Positions 1-8,723 of a DNA stretch of 64,000 nt are shown here, piece by piece. This DNA comes from Mycobacterium seoulense (GTDB taxonomy: Bacteria > Actinomycetota > Actinomycetes > Mycobacteriales > Mycobacteriaceae). Position 1 is the stretch's first letter, and each line of letters begins with the position of its first letter. The notes beneath the pieces were generated by a model. The model had not been told where the DNA came from. It ran no database searches and saw only the letters and a list, made by a program, of their open reading frames with translations. The position numbers were made by a program, and so were the translations under genes. The DNA is taken from assembly GCF_010731595.1 (NCBI RefSeq), contig NZ_AP022582.1, positions 5,456,001-5,520,000 of the forward strand, in the 5' to 3' direction.

Positions 1-2
1 AG

Positions 3-1034
3 GGCGCCGCGCGTTCCGAACCCAGTTCGCTGATCCCGGTCGGCGGACTGCTCGGCAAGGCACCGTTCCGCGGCCGGGAAGTCACCGAATGCTGTGTGCC
101 GCTGTTCCATTCGATGGGCTTCAGCCACGCGATGTACGCGATGGTGCTGGGCTCGACCCTGGTGCTGCGCCGCCAGTTCGACGCCCGCCAAGCGCTGGCC
201 GGCGTGGCCGCGCACCGGGCCAGCGCCATGGTCGTCGTGCCGATCATGTTGCGGCGCATCCTCGATCTGGGGCCGGCGGCCCTGGCCGAGCACGACCTGT
301 CCTCCTTGCGCATCGTCTTCGTCGGCGGCTCCCAGCTCGGTGCCGCACTGGCCACCCGGGCGCTCGCGGCGCTCGGCCCCGTGGTCTACAACATGTACGG
401 GTCCACCGAGGTTGCCTACGCCACCATCGCCACGCCCGCCGACCTGGCCGCCGCGCCCGGATGCGTAGGGGCGGTGGTGCCCGGATCGGTCGTCAAGATC
501 CTCGGCGACGGCGGCCGGGAGGTTCCGCCGGGCACGCCGGGCCGGATCTTCGTCGGTAACGTGCTGGCCTTCGAGGGCTACACCGGCGGCGGCACCAAGG
601 AGTCGATCGGGGGCCTGATGTCGACCGGTGACGTCGGCCATTTCGATTCCGGCGGAAGGCTTTTCATCGACGGACGCGACGACGAGATGATCGTCTCCGG
701 CGGGGAGAACGTGTACCCCGGCGAGGTCGAAGACGCCCTCGCTCATCATCCCGACATCCTCGAAGCCGCGGTCGTCGGCGTGGACGACGAGCAGTTCGGC
801 CAGCGGTTGCGCGCCTACGTCGTGGTCCGGCCGGGCGGGGCGCTGACCGAGGACGCCGTCAAGGAGTACGTGCGGAACCGGCTGGCGCGCTTCAAGGTTC
901 CCCGCGATGTGTGCTTCGTCGACGCACTGCCCCGCAATGCGGGCGGCAAGGTGCTCAAGCGGGTGCTGGCCGGGGGCGGGTCAGTCCAGCCGGTAGCGGA
1001 TCAGCCGGGAACTGTTGGCCACCACGGCAACTGA
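3..1034 (+). CDS. Acyl-CoA synthetase (FadD-type AMP ligase), 5' truncated
   Basis: This is the C-terminal two thirds of an AMP-forming acyl-CoA ligase; the frame is open from base 3, so the true start lies upstream of the window. Visible signatures are MYGSTE (the family YGxTE site), STGDVG, and the hinge GRDDEMIVSGGENVYPGEVED, followed by the C-terminal catalytic lysine region GGKVLKRVL. Such enzymes activate fatty acids as acyl-adenylates and transfer them to CoA. The last 54 bases run antisense into the end of ctpC, so the gene may have gained about 18 extra residues after the usual family end. The exact substrate cannot be told. Confidence 0.85.
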   Translation, partial: GAARSEPSSLIPVGGLLGKAPFRGREVTECCVPLFHSMGFSHAMYAMVLGSTLVLRRQFDARQALAGVAAHRASAMVVVPIMLRRILDLGPAALAEHDLSSLRIVFVGGSQLGAALATRALAALGPVVYNMYGSTEVAYATIATPADLAAAPGCVGAVVPGSVVKILGDGGREVPPGTPGRIFVGNVLAFEGYTGGGTKESIGGLMSTGDVGHFDSGGRLFIDGRDDEMIVSGGENVYPGEVEDALAHHPDILEAAVVGVDDEQFGQRLRAYVVVRPGGALTEDAVKEYVRNRLARFKVPRDVCFVDALPRNAGGKVLKRVLAGGGSVQPVADQPGTVGHHGN

Positions 1035-3158
1035 CGACGCGTTGTGCAGGATGGCGGCCAGCACGGGGGACAGCGCCCCGCCGGCGCCGATGATCAGCCC
1101 GGCGGCGTTGACCGCGATGGACATGCCGTAGTTCTCCCGGATGACGTCGACGGCCCGGGCGCCGAGGTCCCGCACGTCGAGCAGGCGGTGCAGGTCGTCG
1201 TTGGCCAGCGCCACGTCGGCGGTCTCGACGGCGACGTCGGTCCCGGCCAGGCCCATGGCGATCCCGATGTCGGCGGCGGCCAGCGCCGGCGCGTCGTTGA
1301 TGCCGTCGCCGACCATGCCGACCACGTAGCCGTCGTTCTGCAGCCCGCGCACCACCTCGAGCTTGTCCTCGGGCATCACCTCGGCGCGCCATTCGTCGAT
1401 GCCCAGCTCGTCGGCGACGACCTCGGCGATGTCGGGGTGGTCACCGGTGAGCATGACGATCCGGCGGATGCCGTTGTCCCGCAACGTCTTCAGCACCTTG
1501 ACCGCCTCGGGCCGCACCTCGTCGCGCAGGCTGATCAGCCCCACCAGGTTGCCGTCGACCGCGAGCAACAGCGGGGTCTCGGCCTGCCGCCGGAGCCTGT
1601 CCACCCACTCCGACGCCTTCTTGGACACCCGCACCTTTTCGGCGCGCAGCAACCCGGGGCTGCCGAGCAGCAGGGTGCGGCCGTCGGCCCAGGTCCGCAT
1701 GCCCAGGCCCACCAGCACCTCGCACTCCTCGTGCGGCGGGATGGTGATGTGGCGCTCTTCCGTCGAGCGGATCACCGCCTCGGCGAGGGGGTGGCGGGAG
1801 TGGATCTCCGAGCTGGCCGCGTACGCCAGCACCTGCTCGGGCTCCCAGTCCTTATGCAGGGCAATGATATTGGTGACCACCGGGCGGCCGACGGTCAGCG
1901 TCCCGGTTTTGTCGAACACGATCGCGTCCACGCGGCCGGCCTGTTCGAGGTGGGAGCCGCCCTTGATCAGGATGCCGCGGCGCGCGCCGTTGCCGATCGC
2001 GGCGCTGATCGCGGTCGGGGTGGACAGGCCCACCGCGCAGGGGCAGGCGATCAACAGCATGGTCATCGCGCGGCGCACGTCGCCGGTGACCGCCAGGGTG
2101 AGGGCCGAGACGACGAACGAGGTGGGAACGAAACGGCGGGAGAAGTTTTCGCCGACGGTCTGGATGGGCGCCCGGTCGTGTTGGGCCTCCTCGACCCGGC
2201 TGATGATGCGCCCGATCGCGGTCTGGTTCCCGACGGCCTGCGCGCGCACCACCAGCCGTCCGCGCACCGCGACCGACCCGGCGTGCACGTGCGCGCCGAC
2301 CATGACGCTGACCGGTAGGTTCTCGCCGGTGATCGCGGACTGGTTGACGATCGCCTCGCCGTCGACCACCTCGCCGTCCACCGGGATCGCGACGTGGTCG
2401 TGAATGACCACCTCGTCGCCGATCTGCACGCCGTCGATGGGCACCTGGACTTCCGCCCCGTCGGTCAGCCGGATCCACGCCGTGTCCTGGCTGCCGCGCA
2501 GCAGTTCGGAGATGGCCCGCCGGGTCCGGCGCAGCGTGAGGTCTTGCAGGTACTCGCCGATGTTGAGCAGCCAGAGCACGGTGAGCGCCACCACGTTCTC
2601 GCGCAGCACCAGGCTCGCCACCGTCGCCGCCGACACCAGGGCATCGGTGCCGGCCCGGCCGGAGCGCAGTGAGCGCAGCGCGCCGCGCAGGAACGGGTAG
2701 CCGGTGAAGACGGTGACGCCGGTGGCCAGCGCCCGGCCGTTCGGGCCGAGCAGCGGCGGCCGGGCGAACACGTAGCGGCGCACGCCGAGCAGGGCCAGCG
2801 CCGCCCCGCCGACGACCATCCGCAAGACGTCGGTGTTGCGGATCTCCGACGAATGCGGCGCCCGCGCCGGGATCAGCTCGGCGGCGACGTGCGCGGCCGA
2901 GCCGATCGCCGCCAGCACTTCGGAGCGGGCGCAGCGCCGCGGTGAATACCAGACGACGACGGATCCGGTGCGCGGGTAGGCGTGCACCACGCGCACGCCG
3001 TCGCACTGGGCGACGGCCTCCTCGACCGCCACCGCGCGCCGCGAGTCGCACCGGACCCATTCGACGGACACCCGCATGCGCCCCGCCGCGTCGGAAACAA
3101 TTTGCAGCGCAGGGTTATTCGTCGTGATGTCGGGGAGCGCGGCCGTGCCGACGGACAT
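981..3158 (-). CDS. ctpC: P1B-type metal-transporting ATPase CtpC
   Basis: A 725-residue P-type ATPase, close to the 718 residues of M. tuberculosis CtpC. It has a degenerate heavy-metal-associated N-terminus without CxxC, paired membrane helices, a TGE phosphatase motif, the intramembrane metal site CPC near residue 371, the phosphorylation motif DKTGTLT near residue 414, and the hinge GDGINDAPAL. CtpC exports zinc (manganese has also been proposed) and protects against metal poisoning. I chose the ATG at 3158 (MSVGTAALPD) because the upstream extension is arginine-rich shadow sequence. It lies 10 bases after pacL1 and is presumably cotranscribed with it. Confidence 0.93.
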   Translation of the reverse strand: MSVGTAALPDITTNNPALQIVSDAAGRMRVSVEWVRCDSRRAVAVEEAVAQCDGVRVVHAYPRTGSVVVWYSPRRCARSEVLAAIGSAAHVAAELIPARAPHSSEIRNTDVLRMVVGGAALALLGVRRYVFARPPLLGPNGRALATGVTVFTGYPFLRGALRSLRSGRAGTDALVSAATVASLVLRENVVALTVLWLLNIGEYLQDLTLRRTRRAISELLRGSQDTAWIRLTDGAEVQVPIDGVQIGDEVVIHDHVAIPVDGEVVDGEAIVNQSAITGENLPVSVMVGAHVHAGSVAVRGRLVVRAQAVGNQTAIGRIISRVEEAQHDRAPIQTVGENFSRRFVPTSFVVSALTLAVTGDVRRAMTMLLIACPCAVGLSTPTAISAAIGNGARRGILIKGGSHLEQAGRVDAIVFDKTGTLTVGRPVVTNIIALHKDWEPEQVLAYAASSEIHSRHPLAEAVIRSTEERHITIPPHEECEVLVGLGMRTWADGRTLLLGSPGLLRAEKVRVSKKASEWVDRLRRQAETPLLLAVDGNLVGLISLRDEVRPEAVKVLKTLRDNGIRRIVMLTGDHPDIAEVVADELGIDEWRAEVMPEDKLEVVRGLQNDGYVVGMVGDGINDAPALAAADIGIAMGLAGTDVAVETADVALANDDLHRLLDVRDLGARAVDVIRENYGMSIAVNAAGLIIGAGGALSPVLAAILHNASSVAVVANSSRLIRYRLD

Positions 3159-3168
3159 GCCCGCCCGA

Positions 3169-3450
3169 TCAGTGCTCGTGCTGGTGGGCGTCGGTGACCG
3201 ACGGCGTCGGGGCCTCCTCGCCGATGCGTTCGCGGGCCTCGGCCATGACATCGGCGATCTTCAGCCGGGCCGACTCGGCGGCCTCCTCGGCCCTGCGCGT
3301 CCCGCGCAGCCCCAGCTCGGCGGCCGACACCGCGGTCTCGTGCAGCGGCGCCTTGGCCACGGCCTTGCGCACCACCTCGTAGGCCGTCACGCCGACGAGG
3401 CCGGTGACCACCGTCGATGCCGCCTTTGCCAAGAGCGCGTACCCCGCCAT
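3169..3450 (-). CDS. pacL1: PacL1-like DUF1490 protein (Rv3269 homologue)
   Basis: This is a 93-residue protein with one N-terminal hydrophobic helix (about residues 3-25), an Ala/Glu/Arg-rich amphipathic middle, and a C-terminal tail D87-A-H89-Q-H91-E-H93. The acidic/histidine tail corresponds to the metal-binding motif of PacL1. In M. tuberculosis PacL1 scaffolds the CtpC zinc-efflux P-ATPase in the membrane. It sits directly upstream of ctpC on the same strand. The ATG at 3450 is preferred because the longer open frame upstream is arginine-rich and non-native. An AT-rich palindrome lies about 60 bases upstream. Confidence 0.85.
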   Translation of the reverse strand: MAGYALLAKAASTVVTGLVGVTAYEVVRKAVAKAPLHETAVSAAELGLRGTRRAEEAAESARLKIADVMAEARERIGEEAPTPSVTDAHQHEH

Positions 3451-3510
3451 GTGCCCGGACCTCCCTGTCGTCGCGGCGTCAGCTGATGCTCGCTCGACGT
3501 TAACATTGAA

Positions 3511-3528
3511 ATATTGCGATATCAATAT
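3511..3528. promoter_or_regulatory. AT-rich inverted repeat upstream of pacL1-ctpC
   Basis: ATATTG, a 6-base spacer CGATAT, then CAATAT form a perfect 6-6-6 inverted repeat in an AT-rich patch of otherwise GC-rich DNA, 61 bases before the pacL1 start. AT-rich dyads of this kind are typical of ArsR/SmtB metal-sensor operators. Assignment to such a regulator is inference. Confidence 0.5.
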
Positions 3529-3550
3529 GAATTGGGGCCGGTGGGCGGCT

Positions 3551-4273
3551 CTACAACACCCGGGTGACCTTCTCGGTCTCGACCCTGCGCTGCAGCGCCG
3601 ACGGGTCGGGATTGGCCACCTGCACCAGCGACGCGCCGACGGCCAGGATCGCCAGCAGGCCATCCACCAGCTCCCCGGGTCCCGACCACGGGGCGGTGGA
3701 CAGGACCCGGTCGGTCGCCGTCAATTCCCTTGCTGCGGCCGATGTTCGGCAATCGGCGAGCACCTCGTCGACCGATCGGCCGGCCAGCGCCGGACCGGGA
3801 TGGCGTTCGGCAACGATCTGGTCGCCGTGCACCCGCACGGCCGTCGCGTAGTCGGTGACCCCGATCGGCAGCTCGGGGGCCGGGCGGCCGAACGGGTCCA
3901 GCGAGAGCACCGCCACCTCACCCCCCGATGCGGCCACCGCGGAGTCCGCGTCGTCCAGCCGTTCGGCGGTGCACAGCGCCAGGTCCGCCGGGCCCGAGAG
4001 CACCGCCTCGGCGCCGATCCACCACACCCCGAACAGCACGGCCGCGGTCTGCCAGTGCGCGGGCAGCAGGATCGCGACCCGGCTGCCCGGCCCGGCGCCC
4101 AGCTCGTCGCGCAACAGGTTGCCGGTCTTGGCCGCCCAGTTGGCCAGCGTCACCCCGGACAACTCGATCCGCTCGCCGGTCGCGTCGTCGTAGTAGGTGA
4201 TGCGCGGGCCGACCGGGTCGGCCCGCAGCATCGGGTCGAGGATGGCGCCGGAGAGCGTGCTCAGTTGATGCAC
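3551..4273 (-). CDS. TIGR03089 family protein (Rv3268 homologue)
   Basis: About 240 residues resembling the N-terminal part of AMP-binding enzymes (YYDDATGERIELSGVTLANWAAKTGNLLRDELGAGPGSRVAILLP) but without the C-terminal ligase motifs. This matches the actinobacterial TIGR03089 family, whose function is unknown. I placed the start at GTG 4273, which overlaps the lcp1 stop by 13 bases; an internal ATG at 4231 is an alternative. The gene follows lcp1 on the same strand, so the two are probably cotranscribed. Confidence 0.8.
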   Translation of the reverse strand: MHQLSTLSGAILDPMLRADPVGPRITYYDDATGERIELSGVTLANWAAKTGNLLRDELGAGPGSRVAILLPAHWQTAAVLFGVWWIGAEAVLSGPADLALCTAERLDDADSAVAASGGEVAVLSLDPFGRPAPELPIGVTDYATAVRVHGDQIVAERHPGPALAGRSVDEVLADCRTSAAARELTATDRVLSTAPWSGPGELVDGLLAILAVGASLVQVANPDPSALQRRVETEKVTRVL

Positions 4274-5733
4274 TCGGGCTTGTCGGAACCGGCGGTCAGG
4301 ATCGGCGAGGGCGCAGGCACATTGGGGTCGGGCGCCACCGAACCGACGTTGGACACCTTGGCGGGCATCACCGACGCGGTGCCGGAGAGCCCCGAGCCGG
4401 GGCCGCTGTAGTCGTTGCCCAGCACCACCCGGACCGAGCCCGCCGCGACGGACGGATCGGCGACCACGGGCAGCCCGCCCAGCTCCTTGGACACCTCCTG
4501 GGCGCCGAGGTCGTCGGTCTTGGCGGCCCGCACCTGGCTGCCCTTGACGTGGCCGCCGTCGTTGTTGCCGACCGTGCCGGCGCCGAATCCCTTGGCGGTC
4601 AACACCTGCGAGACGGCCGACGCCAGGCCGTTGATGTCGGTGTCGTTGACCACGCTGGCGGTCGTCTTCGCCGGGGTGTAGGCGATCTCCTCGGTCTTGC
4701 CCTGCTCCTGGTCGTGCAGCAGCCCGCTGACCCAGTCCTGCACCTGGCGCGGGTCCACCCGCACCACGCTCTGCATGCCGTCGTCGCTCCAGCCGGCCCC
4801 GTCCAGCACCGGAATGGTGGCGAACGCGACGTTGCCGCCGGCCAGCTTCTGCATCTGCTGGACGAAATCCATGACGTCCCAACCCTGGGAGATCACCACC
4901 GAGCGCTGCACGGCGGCCTCCAGCCTCTTGACGGTGGTGGGGCTGGACAGCGTCTTGCCGGAGATGACCCGGTGGGCCAGCGAGGCCATCACCACCTGCT
5001 GGCGCACCACCCGGTCCAGGTCGCCGCGCGGCAACTCGTGGCGCTGGCGGACGAAGCTGAGCGCCTCCGGCCCGTCGAGCCGCTGCGGGCCGGCCGGGAA
5101 GTCGGCGCCCGAAAGCGGTTCGAACACCGGCTCTTTGAGGCAGACGTCCACGCCGCCGAGCGCGTCGGTGATCAAGGAGAAGCCGAGCAGGCCGATCTCG
5201 GCGTAGTGGTCGACGGTGACGCCGGTGAGGTCGGCGACGGTCTTGATCAGCGCCTCGCGCCCGGCCTCGGTGCCCTGCGCCGCGGCGTCCTCGGCCGAGT
5301 CGCCGGCCTTGACCAGGCTGGTGCGCTTGGCCTCGCGGGTCTGGCCGTAGACGCCGTTGATCTTCGTCTTGCCCAGCCCGGGGGCCGCGACGTAGGAGTC
5401 GCGGGGGATCGAGATGGCGGTCGCCGACTTCCCGTTGTTGGGGATCCGGATCAGGATGATCGTGTCGGTGTTGGTCGCTTCCTCGTCGCCGGCCCGCAGG
5501 GTGGCCAGTTCCTCGGCGGACAGGGGGTTGCCGTGGGCGTCGGTGCGGCTGTCGAGGCCGACCAGCAGGATGTCGATCGCGCCGTCGTCGCCGCCCTTGC
5601 CGAGCGAGGGTGCGGACATGTGAAAGATGCCGTCCTCGAAGGACCGGACGTTGCTCCACGCCAGCCCGGTGCCGAGGACGACCGCGAGCGTGAGCGCAGT
5701 GGCAATCACACGAATCACACGTTGCACAGGCAT
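4261..5733 (-). CDS. lcp1: LytR-CpsA-Psr ligase Lcp1 (Rv3267 homologue)
   Basis: A 490-residue membrane-anchored protein. A short cytoplasmic N-terminus precedes one transmembrane helix (residues 9-27). The LCP domain (about 50-250) begins at DILLVGLDSR and contains TDTIILIRI and SIPRDSYV, with conserved catalytic Arg/Asp residues. A LytR_C domain (about 370-460) follows. In M. tuberculosis Lcp1 joins arabinogalactan to peptidoglycan outside the membrane. It is divergent from rmlD-wbbL1, which build the rhamnose linker of the same polymer. Confidence 0.93.
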   Translation of the reverse strand: MPVQRVIRVIATALTLAVVLGTGLAWSNVRSFEDGIFHMSAPSLGKGGDDGAIDILLVGLDSRTDAHGNPLSAEELATLRAGDEEATNTDTIILIRIPNNGKSATAISIPRDSYVAAPGLGKTKINGVYGQTREAKRTSLVKAGDSAEDAAAQGTEAGREALIKTVADLTGVTVDHYAEIGLLGFSLITDALGGVDVCLKEPVFEPLSGADFPAGPQRLDGPEALSFVRQRHELPRGDLDRVVRQQVVMASLAHRVISGKTLSSPTTVKRLEAAVQRSVVISQGWDVMDFVQQMQKLAGGNVAFATIPVLDGAGWSDDGMQSVVRVDPRQVQDWVSGLLHDQEQGKTEEIAYTPAKTTASVVNDTDINGLASAVSQVLTAKGFGAGTVGNNDGGHVKGSQVRAAKTDDLGAQEVSKELGGLPVVADPSVAAGSVRVVLGNDYSGPGSGLSGTASVMPAKVSNVGSVAPDPNVPAPSPILTAGSDKPECIN

Positions 5734-5832
5734 CCCACTAGGTTACTTGCGACACAGACGCTTCGTGGGTAGCGAGGCCCCGCGCGCCCCGGGCGTTCGC
5801 CCGTGCTTTCCCGGGCATGCCAGACTCGAACG

Positions 5833-6738
5833 ATGTCGAGCAGGATCGTGATCGCCGGTGCCGGGGGGCAGCTCGGCGGCTTTTTGCGCTCGCTGGCGGC
5901 CGCCGAGGGCCGCGACGTGCTGGCGCTGACGTCGTCGCAGTGGGACATCACCGACCCGGCGGCCGCCGAGCGGATCGTCCAGCGCGGCGACGTGGTGATC
6001 AACTGCGCGGCCTACACCGACGTCGACGGCGCCGAGAGCGACGAGGCCGGCGCCTACGCCGTCAACGCCGCCGGCCCCGAGAACATCGCCAAGGCCTGCG
6101 CGCGCGCCGGCGCGCGGTTCATCCACGTCTCCACCGACTACGTGTTCAACGGAGACTTCGGCGGGGCGGACCCGCGTCCGTACGAACCCGACGACCCAAC
6201 CGCCCCGGTGGGCGTGTACGGGCGCAGCAAGCTCGCCGGGGAGCAGGCCGTGCTGGCGGCGCTGCCGGAGGCCGTCATCGTCCGGACCGCCTGGGTCTAC
6301 ACCGGCGGCGACGGCAAGGACTTCGTCGCCGTCATGCGCCGGCTGGCCGCGGGGGACGGCCCGGTGCGGGTGGTCCACGACCAGGTCGGCTCCCCGACCT
6401 ACGTGGGCGACCTGGCGGCGGCCCTGCTGCAAATCGTCGACGACCGCGTGCCCGGGCCCATCCTGCACGCCGCCAACGAGGGCGCGGTGTCCCGCTTCGA
6501 GCAGACCCGGGCGATCTTCGAGGAGTGCGGCGCCGACCCGGCCCGGGTGCATCCGGTCAGCACCGCGGAATTCCCCCGCCCCGCGCCGCGCCCCAGCTAC
6601 TCCGCGCTGTCGGGACGCCGGTCCGCCGCGGCCGGGCTGCGGCCGTTAAGGCCCTGGCGCGCTGCGCTTGTCGCGGCGCTGGCCGCCACCGATACCACCG
6701 TCGCCGCCGATCGACCGTTACCCTCTACGCGTGACTGA
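5833..6738 (+). CDS. rmlD: dTDP-4-dehydrorhamnose reductase RmlD
   Basis: A 301-residue short-chain dehydrogenase catalysing the last step of dTDP-L-rhamnose synthesis, needed for the arabinogalactan-peptidoglycan linker. It has the N-terminal nucleotide-binding motif GAGGQLG, the STDYVFNG segment, and the catalytic YGRSKLAGE (YxxxK). The ATG at 5833 is used because the 10 codons before it are not family-like. The stop overlaps the wbbL1 GTG start by 8 bases, so translation is probably coupled. Confidence 0.95.
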   Translation: MSSRIVIAGAGGQLGGFLRSLAAAEGRDVLALTSSQWDITDPAAAERIVQRGDVVINCAAYTDVDGAESDEAGAYAVNAAGPENIAKACARAGARFIHVSTDYVFNGDFGGADPRPYEPDDPTAPVGVYGRSKLAGEQAVLAALPEAVIVRTAWVYTGGDGKDFVAVMRRLAAGDGPVRVVHDQVGSPTYVGDLAAALLQIVDDRVPGPILHAANEGAVSRFEQTRAIFEECGADPARVHPVSTAEFPRPAPRPSYSALSGRRSAAAGLRPLRPWRAALVAALAATDTTVAADRPLPSTRD

Positions 6739-7639
6739 CGTCCTGCCGGTCGTGACGGTGACCTATTCACCGGGCCCGCACCTCGAGCGCTTCCTGGCCT
6801 CGTTGTCGCTGGCCACCGAGCGGCCGGTGTGCGTGGTGATGGCCGACAACGGCTCCACCGACGGAACCCCGCAGGCCGCCGTCGAGCGCTACCCGAACGT
6901 GCGGCTGTTCCACACCGGGGCCAACCTCGGGTACGGCACCGCGATCAACCGCGCGGTCGCGCAGCTCGCCGAGACGCCGGAGGTCGACGACGACTGGGTG
7001 ATCGTGGCCAACCCGGACGTGCAGTGGGGCCCCGGCAGCATCGACGCCCTGCTCGACGCCGCCACCCGCTGGCCGCGCGCCGGGGCGCTGGGCCCGCTCA
7101 TCCGCGATCCGGACGGCTCGGTCTACCCGTCGGCGCGCCACCTGCCCAGCCTGGTCCGCGGCAGCATGCACGCGGTCGTCGGGCCGCTCTGGAAGCGCAA
7201 CCCGTGGACGGCGGCGTACCGGCAGGAGCGGCTGGAGCCCACCGAGCGCCCGGTCGGCTGGCTGTCGGGGTCGTGCCTGCTGGTCCGCCGGTCCGCCTTC
7301 GCCCAGGTCGGCGGGTTCGACGAGCGCTACTTCATGTACATGGAAGACGTCGACCTCGGGGACCGGCTCGGCCGGGCCGGCTGGCTGAGCGTCTACGTGC
7401 CGTCGTCCGAGGTGCTGCACCACAAGGGCCACTCCACCGGGGACGACCCGGCGAGCCACCTGGCGGCGCATCACGCGAGCACCTATCTGTTCCTGGCCGA
7501 CCGGCATTCGGGTTGGTGGCGGGCGCCGCTGCGCTGGGTGCTGCGGGTCGCGCTGGCGCTACGGTCCCGGCTGATGGTGCGCGGCGCGCTGCGCAGTCGG
7601 AGACGGAAACTGGCGGAAGGGCGGCGCTCACATGGCTAA
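6731..7639 (+). CDS. wbbL1: Rhamnosyltransferase WbbL1
   Basis: A 302-residue GT2-family glycosyltransferase. It transfers rhamnose from dTDP-Rha to decaprenyl-diphospho-GlcNAc, forming the linker disaccharide of arabinogalactan. Visible are the N-terminal VTVTYSPG, ADNGSTDGTP, NPDVQWG (the DxD-like sugar-nucleotide site), and GWLSGSCLLVRRSAF with FDERYFMYMEDVDLG. The GTG at 6731 (VTDVLPVV) gives the M. tuberculosis length. It overlaps rmlD upstream and manB downstream by 8 bases each, giving a three-gene operon. Confidence 0.93.
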   Translation: MTDVLPVVTVTYSPGPHLERFLASLSLATERPVCVVMADNGSTDGTPQAAVERYPNVRLFHTGANLGYGTAINRAVAQLAETPEVDDDWVIVANPDVQWGPGSIDALLDAATRWPRAGALGPLIRDPDGSVYPSARHLPSLVRGSMHAVVGPLWKRNPWTAAYRQERLEPTERPVGWLSGSCLLVRRSAFAQVGGFDERYFMYMEDVDLGDRLGRAGWLSVYVPSSEVLHHKGHSTGDDPASHLAAHHASTYLFLADRHSGWWRAPLRWVLRVALALRSRLMVRGALRSRRRKLAEGRRSHG

Positions 7640-8711
7640 CCCGCAAGTCGATGCCGTGATCTTGGTGGGCGGCAAGGGGACCCGGCTGCGGCCGTTGACG
7701 CTGTCGGCGCCCAAGCCCATGCTGCCCACCGCCGGGCTGCCGTTCCTGACCCACTTGCTGTCGAGGATCGCCGCCGCGGGCATCGAGCACGTCATCCTGA
7801 GCACCTCGTATCAGGCCGCGGTGTTCGAGGCGGAGTTCGGCGACGGGTCCAAGCTGGGCCTGCAGATCGAATACGTCACCGAGGAGCGGCCGCTGGGGAC
7901 CGGCGGCGGCATCGCCAACGTCGCCGGCCACCTGCGCTACGACACCGTGATGGTGTTCAACGGCGACGTCCTCTCGGGCGCCGACCTGGGCCAGATGCTC
8001 GAGTTTCACCGCAGCAGCCGGGCCGACGTCACCCTGCACCTGGTGCGGGTCGGCGACCCGCGCGCCTTCGGCTGCGTGACCACCGACGAAAACGGCCGCG
8101 TCACAGCATTTTTGGAGAAGACGCAGGATCCGCCCACCGATCAGATCAACGCCGGCACCTATGTGTTCGCGCGCGACATCATCGACCGCATTCCGCGGGG
8201 CCGCGAGGTGTCGGTCGAACGCGAGGTGTTCCCCGCGTTGCTGTCCGATCCGGACGTCAAGGTGTGCGGCTACGTAGACGCCACCTACTGGCGCGACATG
8301 GGCACGCCGGAGGACTTCGTGCGCGGTTCGGCGGACCTGGTGCGCGGGATCGCGCCGTCGCCGGCGCTGCACGGGCACCGCGGCGAGCAGCTGGTGCACG
8401 ACGGCGCGGCGGTGTCGCCGGGCGCGGTGCTGGTCGGCGGAACCGTCGTCGGGCGGGGCGCCGAGATCGGCCCCGGCGTCCGGCTGGACGGCGCGGTGAT
8501 CTTCGACGGCGTCAAGGTGGAGGCGGGCAGCGTGATCGAGCGCTCCATCATCGGCTTCGGCGCGCGCATCGGCCCGCGGGCGCTCATCCGCGACGGCGTG
8601 ATCGGCGACGGCGCCGACATCGGCGCGCGCTGCGAGCTGTTGCGCGGCGCCCGGGTCTGGCCCGGCGTTTCGATTCCCGACGGCGGGATCCGCTACTCCT
8701 CCGACGTCTAG
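7632..8711 (+). CDS. manB: Mannose-1-phosphate guanylyltransferase ManB
   Basis: A 359-residue nucleotidyltransferase, the same length as Rv3264c. It has the N-terminal signature AVILVGGKGTRLRPLT with PKPMLP, the metal-binding FNGDVLSG, and a C-terminal left-handed beta-helix of hexapeptide repeats (from about residue 250). It makes GDP-mannose for mannolipids and glycans, using the Man-1-P that PmmA (15077-16474) supplies. It is the last gene of the rmlD-wbbL1-manB operon. Sequence alone cannot fully exclude another sugar-1-phosphate substrate, since the gene was once named rmlA2. Confidence 0.9.
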   Translation: MANPQVDAVILVGGKGTRLRPLTLSAPKPMLPTAGLPFLTHLLSRIAAAGIEHVILSTSYQAAVFEAEFGDGSKLGLQIEYVTEERPLGTGGGIANVAGHLRYDTVMVFNGDVLSGADLGQMLEFHRSSRADVTLHLVRVGDPRAFGCVTTDENGRVTAFLEKTQDPPTDQINAGTYVFARDIIDRIPRGREVSVEREVFPALLSDPDVKVCGYVDATYWRDMGTPEDFVRGSADLVRGIAPSPALHGHRGEQLVHDGAAVSPGAVLVGGTVVGRGAEIGPGVRLDGAVIFDGVKVEAGSVIERSIIGFGARIGPRALIRDGVIGDGADIGARCELLRGARVWPGVSIPDGGIRYSSDV

Positions 8712-8723
8712 GTCCGTGCGCGG

